From Niebla homalea (lineage: Eukaryota; Ascomycota; Lecanoromycetes; Lecanorales; Ramalinaceae), in NCBI GenBank assembly GCA_019925105.1, contig JAHGAU010000035.1:620001-684000 (forward strand): DNA of 64,000 nucleotides. Reading direction: 5' to 3'. The notes beneath the pieces were generated by a model, which searched no databases, was not told the DNA's origin, and saw only the letters and a list, made by a program, of their open reading frames with translations. The first letter of the stretch is position 1. Each line of letters starts with the position of its first letter. Shown piece by piece: positions 1-11,998 of this stretch. A program made the translations under genes and the position numbers.

Positions 1-235
1 ATAATAACCGGGAAAATATTAAATTAAAAAATACTTAACTTTAATAAAAAGTTTATAATTTAAACGGATATAAGTAAAGGAACTTTTATAAAAATTAATA
101 TATAATATATTAATATTTTTAAGAGTAATATAATATAACGTCCGTAATAAAAGAATTAAAGTAATAATATTAATGTTTAAATTTAAAGAAATCGAAAACG
201 TTAATATTATAATAATATAAGAATTATTATATAAC
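1..235 (+). mobile_element. LINE copy L1, upstream segment (split by LTR-A)
   Basis: This is the ORF1/ORF2 junction region of a Tad-clade-like LINE. It aligns over its whole length with 13798-14026 of the full copy L2, so about 1.8 kb of this element lies left of the window. It stops at an ATAAC that is repeated on the far side of the inserted LTR element. The LINE sequence then resumes at 7875 exactly where it left off. It is RIP-degraded: in-frame TAA stops throughout and hardly any CpA. Confidence 0.9.
231..235. repeat. Target-site duplication ATAAC (left copy) of LTR-A
   Basis: The five bases ATAAC directly precede the 5' TG of the LTR and recur at 7870-7874 directly after its CA end. 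LINE sequence is continuous if the insert and one copy are removed. Five base pairs is usual for fungal LTR elements. Confidence 0.92.
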
Positions 236-397
236 TGTCAGGTACTGAGAGTACTGAGGTAAAATGTGGGTGTAATATATATAATAAGTGTCTACCTAGC
301 TATGAAGGTACGCAATATGAGTGTACGCGCCAAGCCACTATACCTTTCTGGTACTAGTGCCTGACAAGCTCTTGGCATACGCATATTGCACATAATA
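236..397 (-). repeat. LTR of LTR-A (left; 3' LTR in element sense)
   Basis: It begins TGTCAGGTACTGAG and ends CACATAATA (CA to TA by one transition). It differs from the right LTR at about 14 positions in 162, all C/T or G/A transitions by eye and no indels. The core keeps GCGCCAAGCC, which aligns with the LTR core of LTR-B and LTR-C. Confidence 0.93.
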
Positions 398-1250
398 AAT
401 GTACCACAAAAAGAAAGACCGTAACGCCCTCGTTGCGACGGTAAGGTAGAAGTCCTTATTATAAAAAGCGGCTCCGGGGCCGGGGATTAAGTATATCTCG
501 CGCCGAGCATACTAAAGAAGTAAAGAGAAGTGGTGGTAGTTAAATATTAAGGCTGGTTACTAAAGGAATATTGAAAAACCGAAAAGGTATAAGCCGAGCA
601 ATTATCGTTCTGTACCCGGGAAATAGTCGTGGATTTAAGTATTTTATAAATAAGCTGAATCGCTTAAATCCGTGATATCCGTAATTTAACCGGGTGAGTA
701 TCCTAAGCTCTTAGTGGCCGTAATAACGGTGTTATTCCAGTATAGGTTGCGAGAGGATTATATATTACCCTTTTCGTTGTAAAGGTAGGCTTAATTATCC
801 ACCCAGTATATACCGACGTGTTCGTCTTTTAGTAAGGGCCTGGTCTCGTCGTCGGACTTAAAGGTAAAGTTATTGTCGCTATTATTATAACGGAGGTAAT
901 AGACCTTTAAGGGGTCCGGTAGGGGGAGTGCTTTGCGAGTAGGGCCGTTTACTGGACGGTATTTATCATTATTCTTAAAGCGAGGCCTATTATATATAGA
1001 TATTACTTATAATAAAAGGTTTATTAACGATAGGCTGAAAGACGTAGATAAAGTCGATAATGCCGACTTACTTATATAGCGATATTATTTATACTATGTT
1101 AATTGCCGAAGCTATATATAAGTTATAAAGGTTTCTTAATCATAAGGGAATTAAAAGGTACTCTGCAGGGCCGCTTTAAAATAAGTAAATATAAGCTTGA
1201 GAGCTTATTACTAAGTATTACCTAGTCGTTTAATTATAGTTATCACCCGG

Positions 1251-1255
1251 CCTAT
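1251..1255. repeat. Target-site duplication CCTAT (left copy) of Copia-1
   Basis: CCTAT directly precedes the Copia-1 5' LTR and recurs at 6844-6848 directly after its 3' LTR. This places the copia inside the internal region of LTR-A. Confidence 0.92.
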
Positions 1256-1476
1256 TGTCAGCCTGGGTGCAGGTATGGTGGTGGTGTTGCATGGAGTGTC
1301 ATTAAGCCGCCATATAAGCGGTGCCAAGATACTATTATAGTGCGTATAGATATTATCACCTGGCCGTATATCGCATATTACCCGGGTATTTTATATAGAT
1401 AGCACTATATTTCCTAAATAGATTATATAAAATTTATATATATATTATCTTTTCTTAGGCGTTTATATATTTAATA
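1256..1476 (+). repeat. Copia-1 5' LTR
   Basis: It starts TGTCAGCCTGGGTGCAG and ends TTAATA, which corresponds to CTGACA of the 3' LTR after transitions. It is the same length as the 3' LTR (221 bp). The 3' half is more heavily mutated than that of the 3' LTR, so RIP did not hit both LTRs equally. Confidence 0.93.
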
Positions 1477-1490
1477 GTTATAAGCCCGGT
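1477..1490 (+). promoter_or_regulatory. Copia-1 primer-binding site, initiator-tRNA anticodon-arm type
   Basis: GTTATAAGCCCGGT directly follows the LTR. With one G-to-A reverted it reads GTTATGAGCCC, the complement of the anticodon stem-loop of eukaryotic initiator tRNA-Met (GGG-CTCATAA-CCC). That is the half-tRNA priming used by Drosophila copia and relatives. The same string follows the 5' LTR of Copia-2. The tRNA match is from general knowledge of that tRNA, not from a search. Confidence 0.7.
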
Positions 1491-1529
1491 ATTATATATC
1501 ACTATGGCCACTTATTTATTAATTAATTT

Positions 1530-2690
1530 AAAGGCGTGATTAACTATTTAAAAAAGGCTTAAATCGAGTCCTTAAGGTTAATATACTATATATAAATTAA
1601 AAATAAAGAAGGAATTAAAAAATATAATAAGTTTATTGCTTGTTACTCCTTTATACCCTTAAGATAAGCTTATATAAAGTTAAACTTATTACCTTAAAAG
1701 ACTGGGACTTATAACTTACCGTCATTAAAGGTAAAATTATTAGGTATTACGTTTGGGAGCTTATTAACCCCGCTTTTACAATTAAATTAATAGGCTTAAA
1801 TAAGTTATTAAAACTAGTATAACCCGTTATTATAACGGATAAAGCGGTTAATATTAAGGTATTAATAACTTATAAAAACGATATATAAGTATAAAAGCCA
1901 GAATTATAAAAATAAAAAAAGTAATATACGTTTTTATTAAAATTAACGACTTTATATTCTTTATAATTAATAAAACGAACCTTATTTACCTCGAAAATAT
2001 GGATTATTACTTATGGAATTATTTACGTATTCTTAAAATCAAGCTTATATTTTTAGATTCTGTACGTTCTTTAACGGTAAAGAAAAATACCATAAAATCA
2101 TAATAGGACCTGGTTTTTATTAAAATATTAAAGTATAACTTAATAAGTATATTTATATACTTATAAAAGCTAAAAGTAATAATATCCTTAAAGTATTTAA
2201 TAAGAAACGGCTATACCGTAATTTTATTAATATAATTAAGAAACAGGCTTTTATATTAATATAGCTTTATAAATTCAATATAAATAACTTAACCGACTTC
2301 TTAATTACTTTTATTAATCTTAAGGAGTAATTTTAAAATCATATACGGTATAGTAACATAAAGAAATCGACTCTATTTTATTTAATTTTTACTATTAACG
2401 AAAATTAAAATAATATTAAGAAAGATAATAAGCCTATATTTAAAAATAAAAATATTAAATTAAAAGAATACCTTTACGGTATTAAATATTAATTTAATAA
2501 ATACGATTATTTACGTATAAACCGACTTAATTAATTTATTAACTTTAAACCCGATCCTATATTTAAAAAATGAGTAAATAATAAGCTTAAGGATATTAAG
2601 ATAAAGGAAAAAGTTAATCGAGCTTTTAAGAAATTTAAAAACTTTAAGTTTAAATAAAATAATTTATTTATACCGGTTTAAAACGATAAT
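1530..2690 (+). pseudogene. Copia-1 gag remnant
   Basis: Sequence between the primer-binding site and the protease motif, where copia gag is expected. It reads as a lysine- and asparagine-rich polypeptide in broken frames with very many TAA codons. I could not place the start codon or a clear zinc knuckle, since Cys codons TGT/TGC would have become TAT/TAC by RIP. The assignment rests mainly on position. Confidence 0.6.
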
Positions 2691-2699
2691 AATAACTTT

Positions 2700-5600
2700 A
2701 ATATATTTAATATAGGATAAGAATCTTATATATTATAATTATTATAGATTTTAGATTATAACTTAAGCTCTTATATTTATAATAAAACGATAAAAGATTA
2801 TTTTATTAAAAAAATAAATAAAAAGAACAATATTATTATTATTAATAATAATAACTTTAAAGTTACCGCTTATAAAAAAATTAAAATAAATATCGATACC
2901 CTTAAAGGTAATAACTTTATTATACTTTATAACGTTACGTATATATTTAACTTTATAATTAACGTTATATTTGCTATTATCCTTATAAATAAAGATATTT
3001 ATTTTAATATTAAACGTTATTACCTTTATAATAATAAATAGATAAGAATATTAATTAAAAGGATCGGTAAATATTACGTATTTAAAGATAATATTAAATA
3101 AGTTAACTTTATATTTATAACCGGTAAATTTATTATTAAATCAATAACTATAGGCCAGTAATACCAGCTCCTTATATACGCTATTAACAAAGCAATCCAA
3201 TATCTTTAATAAGTAATTAAAAGGGTAAAGATTATTAATAATATTAAAGCCTTAAATATAAGCAATTATAAGAATTATATTTTATTAAAAGCTTACCGGA
3301 TTATATTAAAATCTATATATAAAATAAAAATATTAATAAAGCCTTTCTTTTAAATTACTTATAATTTTATATAAATAAGTATAATAATAAATTAAGATTA
3401 ATAAGTATTATATATTGCTTATTTTAAATATAATTTTTAAATAATATATACTTATAAATATAAGTTTAAAGTAATAAATATCCTACGGAAAATTATTAAA
3501 ACGATTAAAATACGATATTATTATAATATAGCCTTTATTTAATTAAACGGAGAAAGATCCTTAAGATTTAAATTTAATAACTTCATCAATAAACTTAATA
3601 TTACCTTTAAGTTATTAACATTATATACCGTAACATAAAACGGTTACTCAGAATGAAAAAAATGGTTTATTAATTATAAAAGTAAGGGTTATAAGGCTAT
3701 AAGTAAAACTTCCTTAGTTCTTATAGTTATAAATCGTATAAACGGCCGGTTTCCTTATAAATTAAATACTAATAAAAAAGCATTTATAAACTATATTATT
3801 CAAGAAGGTTACCGGCTTAAAGTTAAACCTTTAATACCTTAAATAATACGGCTATAAGGCTTACTTACTTAATAAGTTAATCCTTAAGAAAAAGAAATTA
3901 ATAATAAGAGTATATATTGGTTTCCTTATTAATTACGATAATATTAATATCTATAAAATATAAATATTTAATTAAAAAAAAAAATTTATATAAGAAACGT
4001 CTTCTTTAAAAAGAATAAGTTTTATAAAGCCGATAAGATTAATTTAATTTAACTTAAAAAAGAATTTTTCCTTTATTTAATTAATATCCCAGAAATAGAT
4101 ATATCTTATATTATTATTAAGCTATTATTAAATAATAAAAATAAAAAAGAATTCATAAATAATATTATTAGCTTTATATAAAAGGGAAAAGGAAAAAAAC
4201 AATAAAAAGACTATTTATTTTTACCGATTTTAATATTAATAAATTATAATATAGCGTTTAAGAATAACGACGGAGACGGTAACGGTAACAGTAACGGTAA
4301 CGATAATAATAATAAACCATTAACTTTATTATTAAATCCACCGTTAGCTTTATTAGTTTTATTAACTTTAAAGTTAAGAAAGAAAAATATTAATAAATCT
4401 GACTTTAATATAAGTAATATTATTAAAGGAAAAAAAAACTATAAGAGATATAAAGAAAATAAGTTATATTATAGCTTTTATTTTTAATTTAATTATAAAT
4501 AGATTAAAGCTATTATATTACGTAATATTTACTACTTTTTTATTATCCTATAAATTATATAAGAAGGACGAGAAATTATTATTTTTTCTATTAAAAATAA
4601 GCATATTTTACTATAATATCCTACTTATTAAATCAAAATATTATCGTTATATATTAAAATACCTATACGTTACGGGTTTTAAGTTAATAATTAAAGTAAA
4701 GCTTAAAGCTCTTAAAAAGAAGGGTATATAAGAAAAGATCCTATTTAAGTATATTGAAAAAGCGGATAAAATATTAATATTTATTATTTAAGTATTTAAA
4801 TATAAATTTAACGATAAAGGATATCTTACCAAGTATAAAGCGAGACTTTATATAAGGGGTAATTTATAAAAGACCGATTAAGATATATTTATTATTACCT
4901 TAATAATCAGGATACTTAAGGTACTTATAACTATAATAATTATATTCAATTTAAATACGAGATAATAAGACGCCGTTAATATATTTATAAATAATAAGAT
5001 AAACGAACTTATATATATTTAATTATTAAAAGGGTATAAAAATAAAGGTTTACTCCTTTTATTTCGAGCTTTATATAGGCTTAAGTAATTATTGGCTTTA
5101 TAATTTAAAAATCTCTTAAAAACCCTAACGGATTTAAGCTTAAAATAAGTCCCGGAAATCGAATATTTTTTTATTAATAATTATATAATGGTTTTCTTTT
5201 TTATAAATAATATCGTTATTATTTACGATTATAAGCATAATTAAAAAATAAATAACTTTTAGAGTAAATTCTTTAATATTTATAAAATAAGAAACCTAAG
5301 TAAAATAAAGTAATTTTTAAAGATAAGGATAATATGAGATTAATTAAGTCGAGAAATCCGTTTATATTAAGATAGTTATATCGATAAGCTTACGGTAAAA
5401 TTCAATATTATAATAAGTTATACTTTTAAAGTATTTCTATAGAATATTAAAGCTTTTACCAAAAATATTAAATAAGCTTTATTTTAAGAGATCTATATAT
5501 ATTAATAATTTATCGGCTTTATTAATTTTACGGCCGTTACGATTTAGACGGATATTACGTATTTAACGTTTAAATTATTTAAGTTCCTTATAAATCCGTT

Positions 5601-6190
5601 AAAATAATACTTAGAAACAATTATAAGGATATTATAATACCTTATATATATTAAGTACTATATTATTATATATAACGGAAAAATCATTAATCCGTATATT
5701 ATTTTTATAATATCCTTAGATATATTATTTATTAATAATTTTGAGATATAATATAATTTATAAGGCTATATTTTTAAGCTCTTTAAAAGCTTAATTAATT
5801 AAAAAATAATAAAGTAAAAAACGGTAATAATAAGCTTTATTAAAGTTAAGCTTCTTAATTTTACTTTAATAATAAAAGAATTAATATAATAAAATTATTT
5901 CTTTAAATTAATTATATTAAATTTATTTTACTTATTAAAGATTAAATATAATAATACTTAAATAATCCGTATAATTTAAAGAATAAACTCTTAATTTATT
6001 ATAAAACTCCGTTATATAAATATATATTATTATTAATTATAATAAGAATATTAAAAGAAAACGATTAATATTAAATATATACTTATAATAAAGATATTAA
6101 CGGATAGCCTTATAAAGCTTTTACCGCTATAAAAATATAAGGAATTCATAAAGTTTTTAAGTTTTAAAAATAATAAACCCTTAAACGATC
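2700..6190 (+). pseudogene. Copia-1 pol remnant (PR-IN-RT-RNase H)
   Basis: Protease active-site region about 2745-2795 (ILDYNLSSYIYNKT, fitting the copia W-I-L-D-x-G-x-S-x-H-I-C pattern after transitions). Integrase zinc-binding part about 3240-3310 (ends LLKAYRIILKS) and the conserved integrase stretch near 3600-3660 (NGYSE). RT about 4640-5480, with KGYLTKYKARL (4816-4850) and FINNI at about 5200-5215 in place of the F/Y-V-D-D motif (both Asp codons GAT to AAT). RNase H about 5720-6180, with INS-FIIKLRYINI and LTDSLIKLLP, matching the copia TxxxLRHVDI and ADxLTKxLP blocks. Order and motifs identify Ty1/copia; in-frame stops make it non-functional. Confidence 0.9.
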
Positions 6191-6613
6191 CCGTATCATA
6201 ATACGATTCAGAAAAACCCCGGAGATATTATTTTTAAGAGATTTAACTCTTAAAAATTTACGATTATAAACCGGATATATAATAATCTTTCTGGGTTCCC
6301 TTATTTTTACGATTTCTTTAATTTTTAACTTTTTTAGCGTATATTTAGTAATAATTACTTAATAAGATTATTTAAGTCGGTACCTGGAGCCTAAATAAGT
6401 ATATATAAAGTTCCGGAGTAACTTAAAATATAAAGGTTTTATTATTATTATTGCTCTTAAAGTTACCGATTTCTTTTTAACTTTTTAATTTTTTAACTTT
6501 AAATTTAAGATATACCTTTTACCTATAATAATTACGGTATATTAACAATTAAAAGGTGGTTATAATAAGGGTATTTAGGATCTATATTATTACCGTAATA
6601 ATATTACGATCCT

Positions 6614-6622
6614 AAGGGGGTG
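6614..6622 (+). promoter_or_regulatory. Copia-1 polypurine tract
   Basis: AAGGGGGTG directly abuts the 3' LTR. This is the usual plus-strand priming site position and composition for copia elements, and it fixes the element in the plus orientation. Confidence 0.82.
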
Positions 6623-6843
6623 TATCAGCCTAAGTATAGGTATAATAATAATATTATATAAAGTATTATTAAGCCACTATACAAGCGGTATTAAGACACT
6701 ATTATAGTGCGTATAGATATTATTATTTGGCCGTATATCGCATATTACCCAGGTATTTTATACAGATAGCACCATGCTTCCTAGATAGATTATATGAAAT
6801 CCACATACATATCATCCCCTCTCAGGCGTCCATGCGTCTGACA
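6623..6843 (+). repeat. Copia-1 3' LTR
   Basis: It begins TATCAGCC (TG to TA) and ends GTCTGACA. The terminal 80 bp are nearly free of RIP, in contrast to the 5' LTR. It is followed by the second CCTAT. Confidence 0.93.
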
Positions 6844-6848
6844 CCTAT
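6844..6848. repeat. Target-site duplication CCTAT (right copy) of Copia-1
   Basis: Second copy of the duplication described at 1251-1255. LTR-A internal sequence resumes here. Confidence 0.92.
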
Positions 6849-7480
6849 GAACGTAGTTACGGACTTTTAGTTTACGGCGTCTTTGCGTATATATTTCAGG
6901 TAATTAAGTTGCTTAAGGAGCTGGTGCTCCGGGGTTCCGAACCGAGTTATAAGTGTAAAAACCAGGGGATTTATTGATTTTATATTTATAAGATAACCAT
7001 AAGTTTTATTCGTGATTTCAGATATTTATTAGTTATAGGCTTTATCTGAGCTATTAAGTTTTATAAAGCTTAAAGCAATATGCTCCTAAACGACCTTATT
7101 ACTTTTAATGTTGCTTATAATTTAAAGCCGATTAATAAAGGCATAGACGTTATTGGTACCGTCGAAGTAACCGACTTCTTTAATACGGTATTATTTAATA
7201 TTATCCTTCTTCTTTTATTTATCTTTTAATAATTAAGGCTTACTAAAGGGTTTTAAGACAGAGTTTTCGCGGCGGTGCTTAAATGATTTTAAGCGAGCTT
7301 TAAGGGTAATAAATTTACTTTTAAGGCTATCGAACTTCTTATTAAACTTCGTATTTATAACTGTAATGGTCGTACTTAATTTATTAATGGTTACGGTAAA
7401 AGTTAAGATAAAGGGTTTATTAACTATTTTTAACGAAGGTTTCTACTTTAATAATTAGGGTTACGGTATCTTTCCTAAAT
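6849..7480 (-). pseudogene. LTR-A gag remnant (minus strand)
   Basis: Read on the minus strand, 7230-7420 gives a charged, probably coiled-coil stretch. It is followed by EVGYFDGTNNVYAFINRL at about 7125-7178 and a further open stretch down to about 6860. Fungal Gag proteins commonly carry a similar V-G-Y-F-D block before the capsid-like helical domain. Stops are mostly TAA at likely Gln positions. The 3' part of gag lies across the copia insertion, in 398-1255. Family assignment is by motif recognition only. Confidence 0.7.
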
Positions 7481-7707
7481 AAGTAATACGGCCTTACTCG
7501 TCTTCTAATATAAGACGATGGCTAAGATAATAAGATAATAAATTATCGAAATACCTTTTAAAAGGATTAATAAATTAAGGGTTAAAAAGGTCCGTTTAAC
7601 GCGGTTATTATAAAAGCTATAACGTGGTTACTCCTAATAATAGGTATGTTAAAGGCTATACTCAGACTGTAAATAGACATAGATGACCGCAAGCTATTAT
7701 TACCATT

Positions 7708-7869
7708 TATCAGGTACTAAGAGTACTAAGGTAAAATGTGGGTATAATATGTATGATGAGTGTCTACCTAGCTATGAAGGTGCGCAATATGAGTGTGCGC
7801 GCCAAGCCACTATACCCTTCTGGTACTAGTGCCCGACAAGCTCTTGGCATGCGCACATTGCACATAACA
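7708..7869 (-). repeat. LTR of LTR-A (right; 5' LTR in element sense)
   Basis: 162 bp, starting TATCAGG and ending CACATAACA, and collinear with 236-397. The sequence immediately inside it, in element sense, contains AATGGTAATAATAGCTTGCG, resembling the position next to the 5' LTR in LTR-B and LTR-C. This is the probable primer-binding region. Confidence 0.92.
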
Positions 7870-7874
7870 ATAAC
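7870..7874. repeat. Target-site duplication ATAAC (right copy) of LTR-A
   Basis: Second copy of the duplication at 231-235. LINE L1 resumes at 7875. Confidence 0.92.
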
Positions 7875-10800
7875 CCGTATATATATTTATTTATTAATTT
7901 AAAAGAGGGGTTTTATTTAACCTTTAAGGGGAAAAAAATAACCAGAATATGCTTCTTTATAAATAAATGGCTTAACGTAAATAATTAGGATATTATTTAT
8001 TACGGTAAAAACCTTTATATACTCCGTATTATAAAAAAAAGGGACTTAAAGGGCAACCTTAATATTTATAACGTATATAACCCGTTACTAATTAATAGGG
8101 AGGGATCGTTTATAATACCGCTGCTTAAAAAGGTCTTAATTACTTTAAATAAATATATATTATTTAAAGACTTTAACTTATATTATTATATATAGAATAA
8201 AAAAAAACATATAATAAATTATATTAAATTAAATAATTTATTAATAATTATTATTTAAGTTAACCTCTTATTATTAATATTATAAAAGACTATTACGTAA
8301 AAAAATTATAAGTTTAAAATAACGATTAATTTAACCTTTAATACGGAAGAAGTTATTAATACGGTTATAATATATAGGTTATAAAAAGACTTAAAATATA
8401 ACTCAGATTATATATTAATATAAATAACCTTAAATTAAACCGTTAATATAACCTTATTATTACCGGTAAAGAAGGCGTAAAAAACGGTTAAAATAATAGA
8501 GGTTTATATAAAAATAAAAGAGATAATAATATAGTTTATAGATCTCCCTTAATTAAATAATTAAGACCAGATTAACCTCTTTATAAAGTAAATAATAAAG
8601 GTATTAAATAAAATAATTAATAAAATAATCCCGATAATAAAACCTTTTTAAAAAGTTAAAATTTATTAAAATAAAGGGTATATAATTATAACCGTAAAAA
8701 CGAAAAAATTAATAAAGTAAACCTTTAAGTATAAGAATTAAAAAATACTTAATTAATTAAAGGTTACTTAAAATAAAAAAAAAGATTATTAAGAAAATTA
8801 AGTAAATATATTTTCGGTTTACGGTATATAATTTAGTAGTTTTACTTTATAATATTTAAAAGTTAATAAAATATAATAAAGAATAGAATAAAAAATTAAA
8901 GCTTATCCTTAAATTCCCGTTTTTTAAAAGATTTAATAATATATTAATTAATACCTTTAACGGTAAAATTAAAACCCTTAAAAGAATATTTTTCCCCTTT
9001 CCGTTAAAGGCTAACTTAAATAATATTAACGGTACTATATACTTTAATCCTGTATTAATAAATAAAATAATAATATAAGATATAATAATTAAAACAATTA
9101 ATAAATTAAAGAAAAATGAAGCCTTAAAACCGAATAAGATCTTTAATAAATTTTTATTAATAATAATATTACCATTTGGAAGGGTTTTTACTTACCTTTT
9201 TTAAGTATATTTCGATATTAATTATTACTTATATAAATTTAAAGAGATAAAAACGATTATCCTTAAAAAGCTTATTAAGCCGGATTACTTTAAGGTAAAA
9301 TTTTATAGATTTATTATACTTTTTTATATGCTAAAAAAAGCCTTAAAAACGGTAATAATAAAGATCCTTAATAATTATATAAAGAATTATAGACTTTTCC
9401 TTAATTAATAAATAAAAACGAAAAGAAATTAATTAATAAAAATAACCCTTAAAAAATTAATTAACGGCGTATATATAATATAAGGTTACGGGAAAAAATA
9501 TATTATAAGTCTTTTTTCTCTTAATATTATAAATACCTTTAATAAAGTAAATTATTAAAAGTTATTATATAACTTAAGGAAGAAAGGGATATTATTTTTC
9601 TTATTTAAATAAATAAAAAGTTTCTTAAGTAATTAAATTACATTAATTAACCTAGGATAAAAAATAAATCCAATAAAGCCCGTTATAACGGGGATTTTTT
9701 AAGGATTATTTATTTCTTTTATATTATTTTTATTTTTTAACGGTTTATTAATTAAGGAGCTTATTAAGTTAAAATAAAAGGTTTAAGTTAAAGGCTTTAT
9801 TAATAACGTTTACCTTTTAGCTTATAATACCTTTATATATATAAACTATTTAGAATTAAAATAAACTTATAAAATTTATTTTTAATAAGTAAAAACTTAT
9901 AAAGTTCAATTTATATTATATAAATATAAGCTTATTTATATAATTAAAAGCTTAAAGTTATACAATATAATAATTATAATAAACTTAAGTAAAATTACGG
10001 TAAAGCCAGATATCAGTATTAAAGTCCTTAGTTTTTAAGTAGATAAGAAGCTTAATTAAAAGGACTATATAAAAAGGTTTAAAAAAGATAACTTCATATA
10101 AAAAAAAGGCCTTATTTATCTCGTTATATTAATATAAAGAATTATATTATAGAAGGCCCGGATTATTTATTAAGCCGTAATAAAGTTAACTATAATATAC
10201 GTTATAATTATTTAATATATATTTAAGGGTATTCCGGGATATAAAAAAGAATTTATTTAAATATTATAAAAAGTCTAAAACCGATATTTAAGAATAATTA
10301 ACGGTACTTATAAAATAACCCTTATCCCGGTATTAGAATTTAAGGTTTTTATATCGTTAATTAAGATCTTATTAAATTAAATAATCGCTTAAATAAAATT
10401 AAAAAGATATATATACTTAATTACGATAATAGGAAACGGGCGGATCCGCTAGAATCTTAATAAGCCTTAAGTTAAAAGGAATAAATTAAAGATATTTATC
10501 CTTTTTCTTATTAAGATAAAATAAGAATAAGTTAAGAAAAAATTAACCTTATTAATATCCCGGAGGTTAATTTAAATATATATAAATTCCCGTTAAATAT
10601 AAAAAAAACCGAAATTAAAAGAATTTAAAAAATAAAGGTTATAATAATCGCTTTATAAATTACGATAAAGTAAATTAAACGTTAATAAAGGTATAAAGAT
10701 TTTATATTTTAAGGTTAATATTATTTAACTTTTAACGATAAAAAGATTATTAATAAGTATTTTTACCGTTATAATATTATAAGGAAGGGTAATAATATAT

Positions 10801-11645
10801 TAATAATTTAACTCCGGATAAATAAAAACGGTTTAATTTATTTTTTATTTATTATATATATTGGAAGTTAAATAAACGCCGGATATAAATATAAATAAAG
10901 AAAATAAAATATTATATATATCCTTATTTTTTATCTTTTATTTACGGAAATTAAATTAAAACTTATCGTAAAAGTTAATATTTATAATTACCGTTAAATA
11001 TTATTTATAAAGTAAAATATCCGGGTAATTATTAAGTTTATAATATTTACCGGATTATTATTATAGTTTAACCTTATTATAAAGATAAATAAAGTTATTA
11101 AAAACCTTATAAAAAGGGCCCGTTATTAATTAAAGAAAAAAAGGAGAAGCGGAAACCGGCTATATTAATTATATAAACCGGAAAGTATCTTTTATAGCCG
11201 TAAAAATATAATAATAAATATTTATTAAAAGTCCTTAAAAGAGTTAATAACGATAATAATATAAAAGAAATATATATTAAACACGTAAATATTAATAAGG
11301 ATATTTAAAGGCGTTACGTAAAGTTAAGGTAATATAGATATATAAAGGAACGGAAGAATAATAAGCTTAAAAATAACCTTTATAAAGATATAATTATAAT
11401 ATTATAGATTTTCTTAAGGAAGTTAAAACATAAGAAGTATATAAATAAATTACTATTCTTTAAACGGCCGTTAATATCTTTTACTTTAAGGGATAAAGGG
11501 TAAAAGCCTAATAAACGTCGGTTTTTTGCTTTAACGTTATAAATATCAGGTTTTTACGGTTATTAATAAGGTTAAAAGGCCGAATATTAAGGAACGCCGG
11601 AATTAATTTAGCTAGATCCGTAGTATAAATCAATTAATCAATCAA
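7875..11645 (+). mobile_element. LINE copy L1, downstream segment (ORF2 EN-RT-RNase H to 3' tail)
   Basis: Continuation of the LINE from 1-235, collinear with 14027-17781 of L2. Domains: AP-endonuclease-like part (DFNLYYYI at about 8170-8200), RT from about 9060 to 10240 (palm motif FINN at about 9800), RNase H and the terminal Cys/His block to about 10930, then 3' UTR. It ends CGTAGTATAAATCAATTAATCAATCAA, a tetranucleotide tail rather than poly(A). All frames are broken by TAA. Confidence 0.92.
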
Positions 11646-11995
11646 GTATTTATTATCTCTTTCTTTATAAATAATTCTTTTAATAATATATTCTTTTTTA
11701 TTCTCGGAATTAGCTTTAAAAGTAAATAACGTATTATAATTAAATTATGGAAAGGGGGAGCGCATGGAAGGCACCGAACTTGCGGATGGGTGCAAAAAGG
11801 AATAAAAACACCAAAAGAGCTAACTAAGGGTGGAATCGATTTATATATACTTTGAAAAAGAAGGGTATAACGGATTACTATAGAAAGAGACCTATATTTT
11901 ATTAACTTATATAAGGGTTACGGCTTATCTTTAATTATACTCTATTATTATTTACTATTTTATTACTTTAAGCGGATTGAATAAAGTATAGAAAG
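11646..11995. other. Spacer between LINE copies L1 and L2, no gene seen
   Basis: About 350 bp. The middle (11745-11830) is richer in G and C than the flanks and is less RIP-marked, for example around AAAGGGGGAGCGCATGGAAG. I see no homology to the other elements in the window, no open frame and no RNA gene. It may be single-copy sequence trapped between two LINE insertions. Confidence 0.6.
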
Positions 11996-11998
11996 GAG

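Larger units (their letters stand above)
1256..6843 (+). mobile_element. Copia-1: complete Ty1/copia retrotransposon, RIP-degraded
   Basis: A 5588-bp element with two 221-bp LTRs, a 5-bp TSD, a primer-binding site, gag, pol in the copia order protease-integrase-RT-RNase H, and a polypurine tract. It is structurally whole but every domain carries many TAA stops, so it is dead. It is the innermost and therefore the youngest layer of the nest in LINE L1. Confidence 0.94.
236..7869 (-). mobile_element. LTR-A: short gag-only LTR retrotransposon, itself split by a copia
   Basis: Two 162-bp LTRs (236-397 and 7708-7869) bound about 1.72 kb of internal sequence once the nested copia (1256-6843 plus one CCTAT) is removed. 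Minus orientation is inferred from a gag-like reading frame (motif EVGYFDGT at 7155-7178) and from a leader next to the 7708 LTR resembling those of LTR-B and LTR-C. No protease, integrase or RT was seen and there is no room for a pol gene, so it is probably non-autonomous. Total length without the nested insert is about 2.04 kb, the same as LTR-B. Confidence 0.88.
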
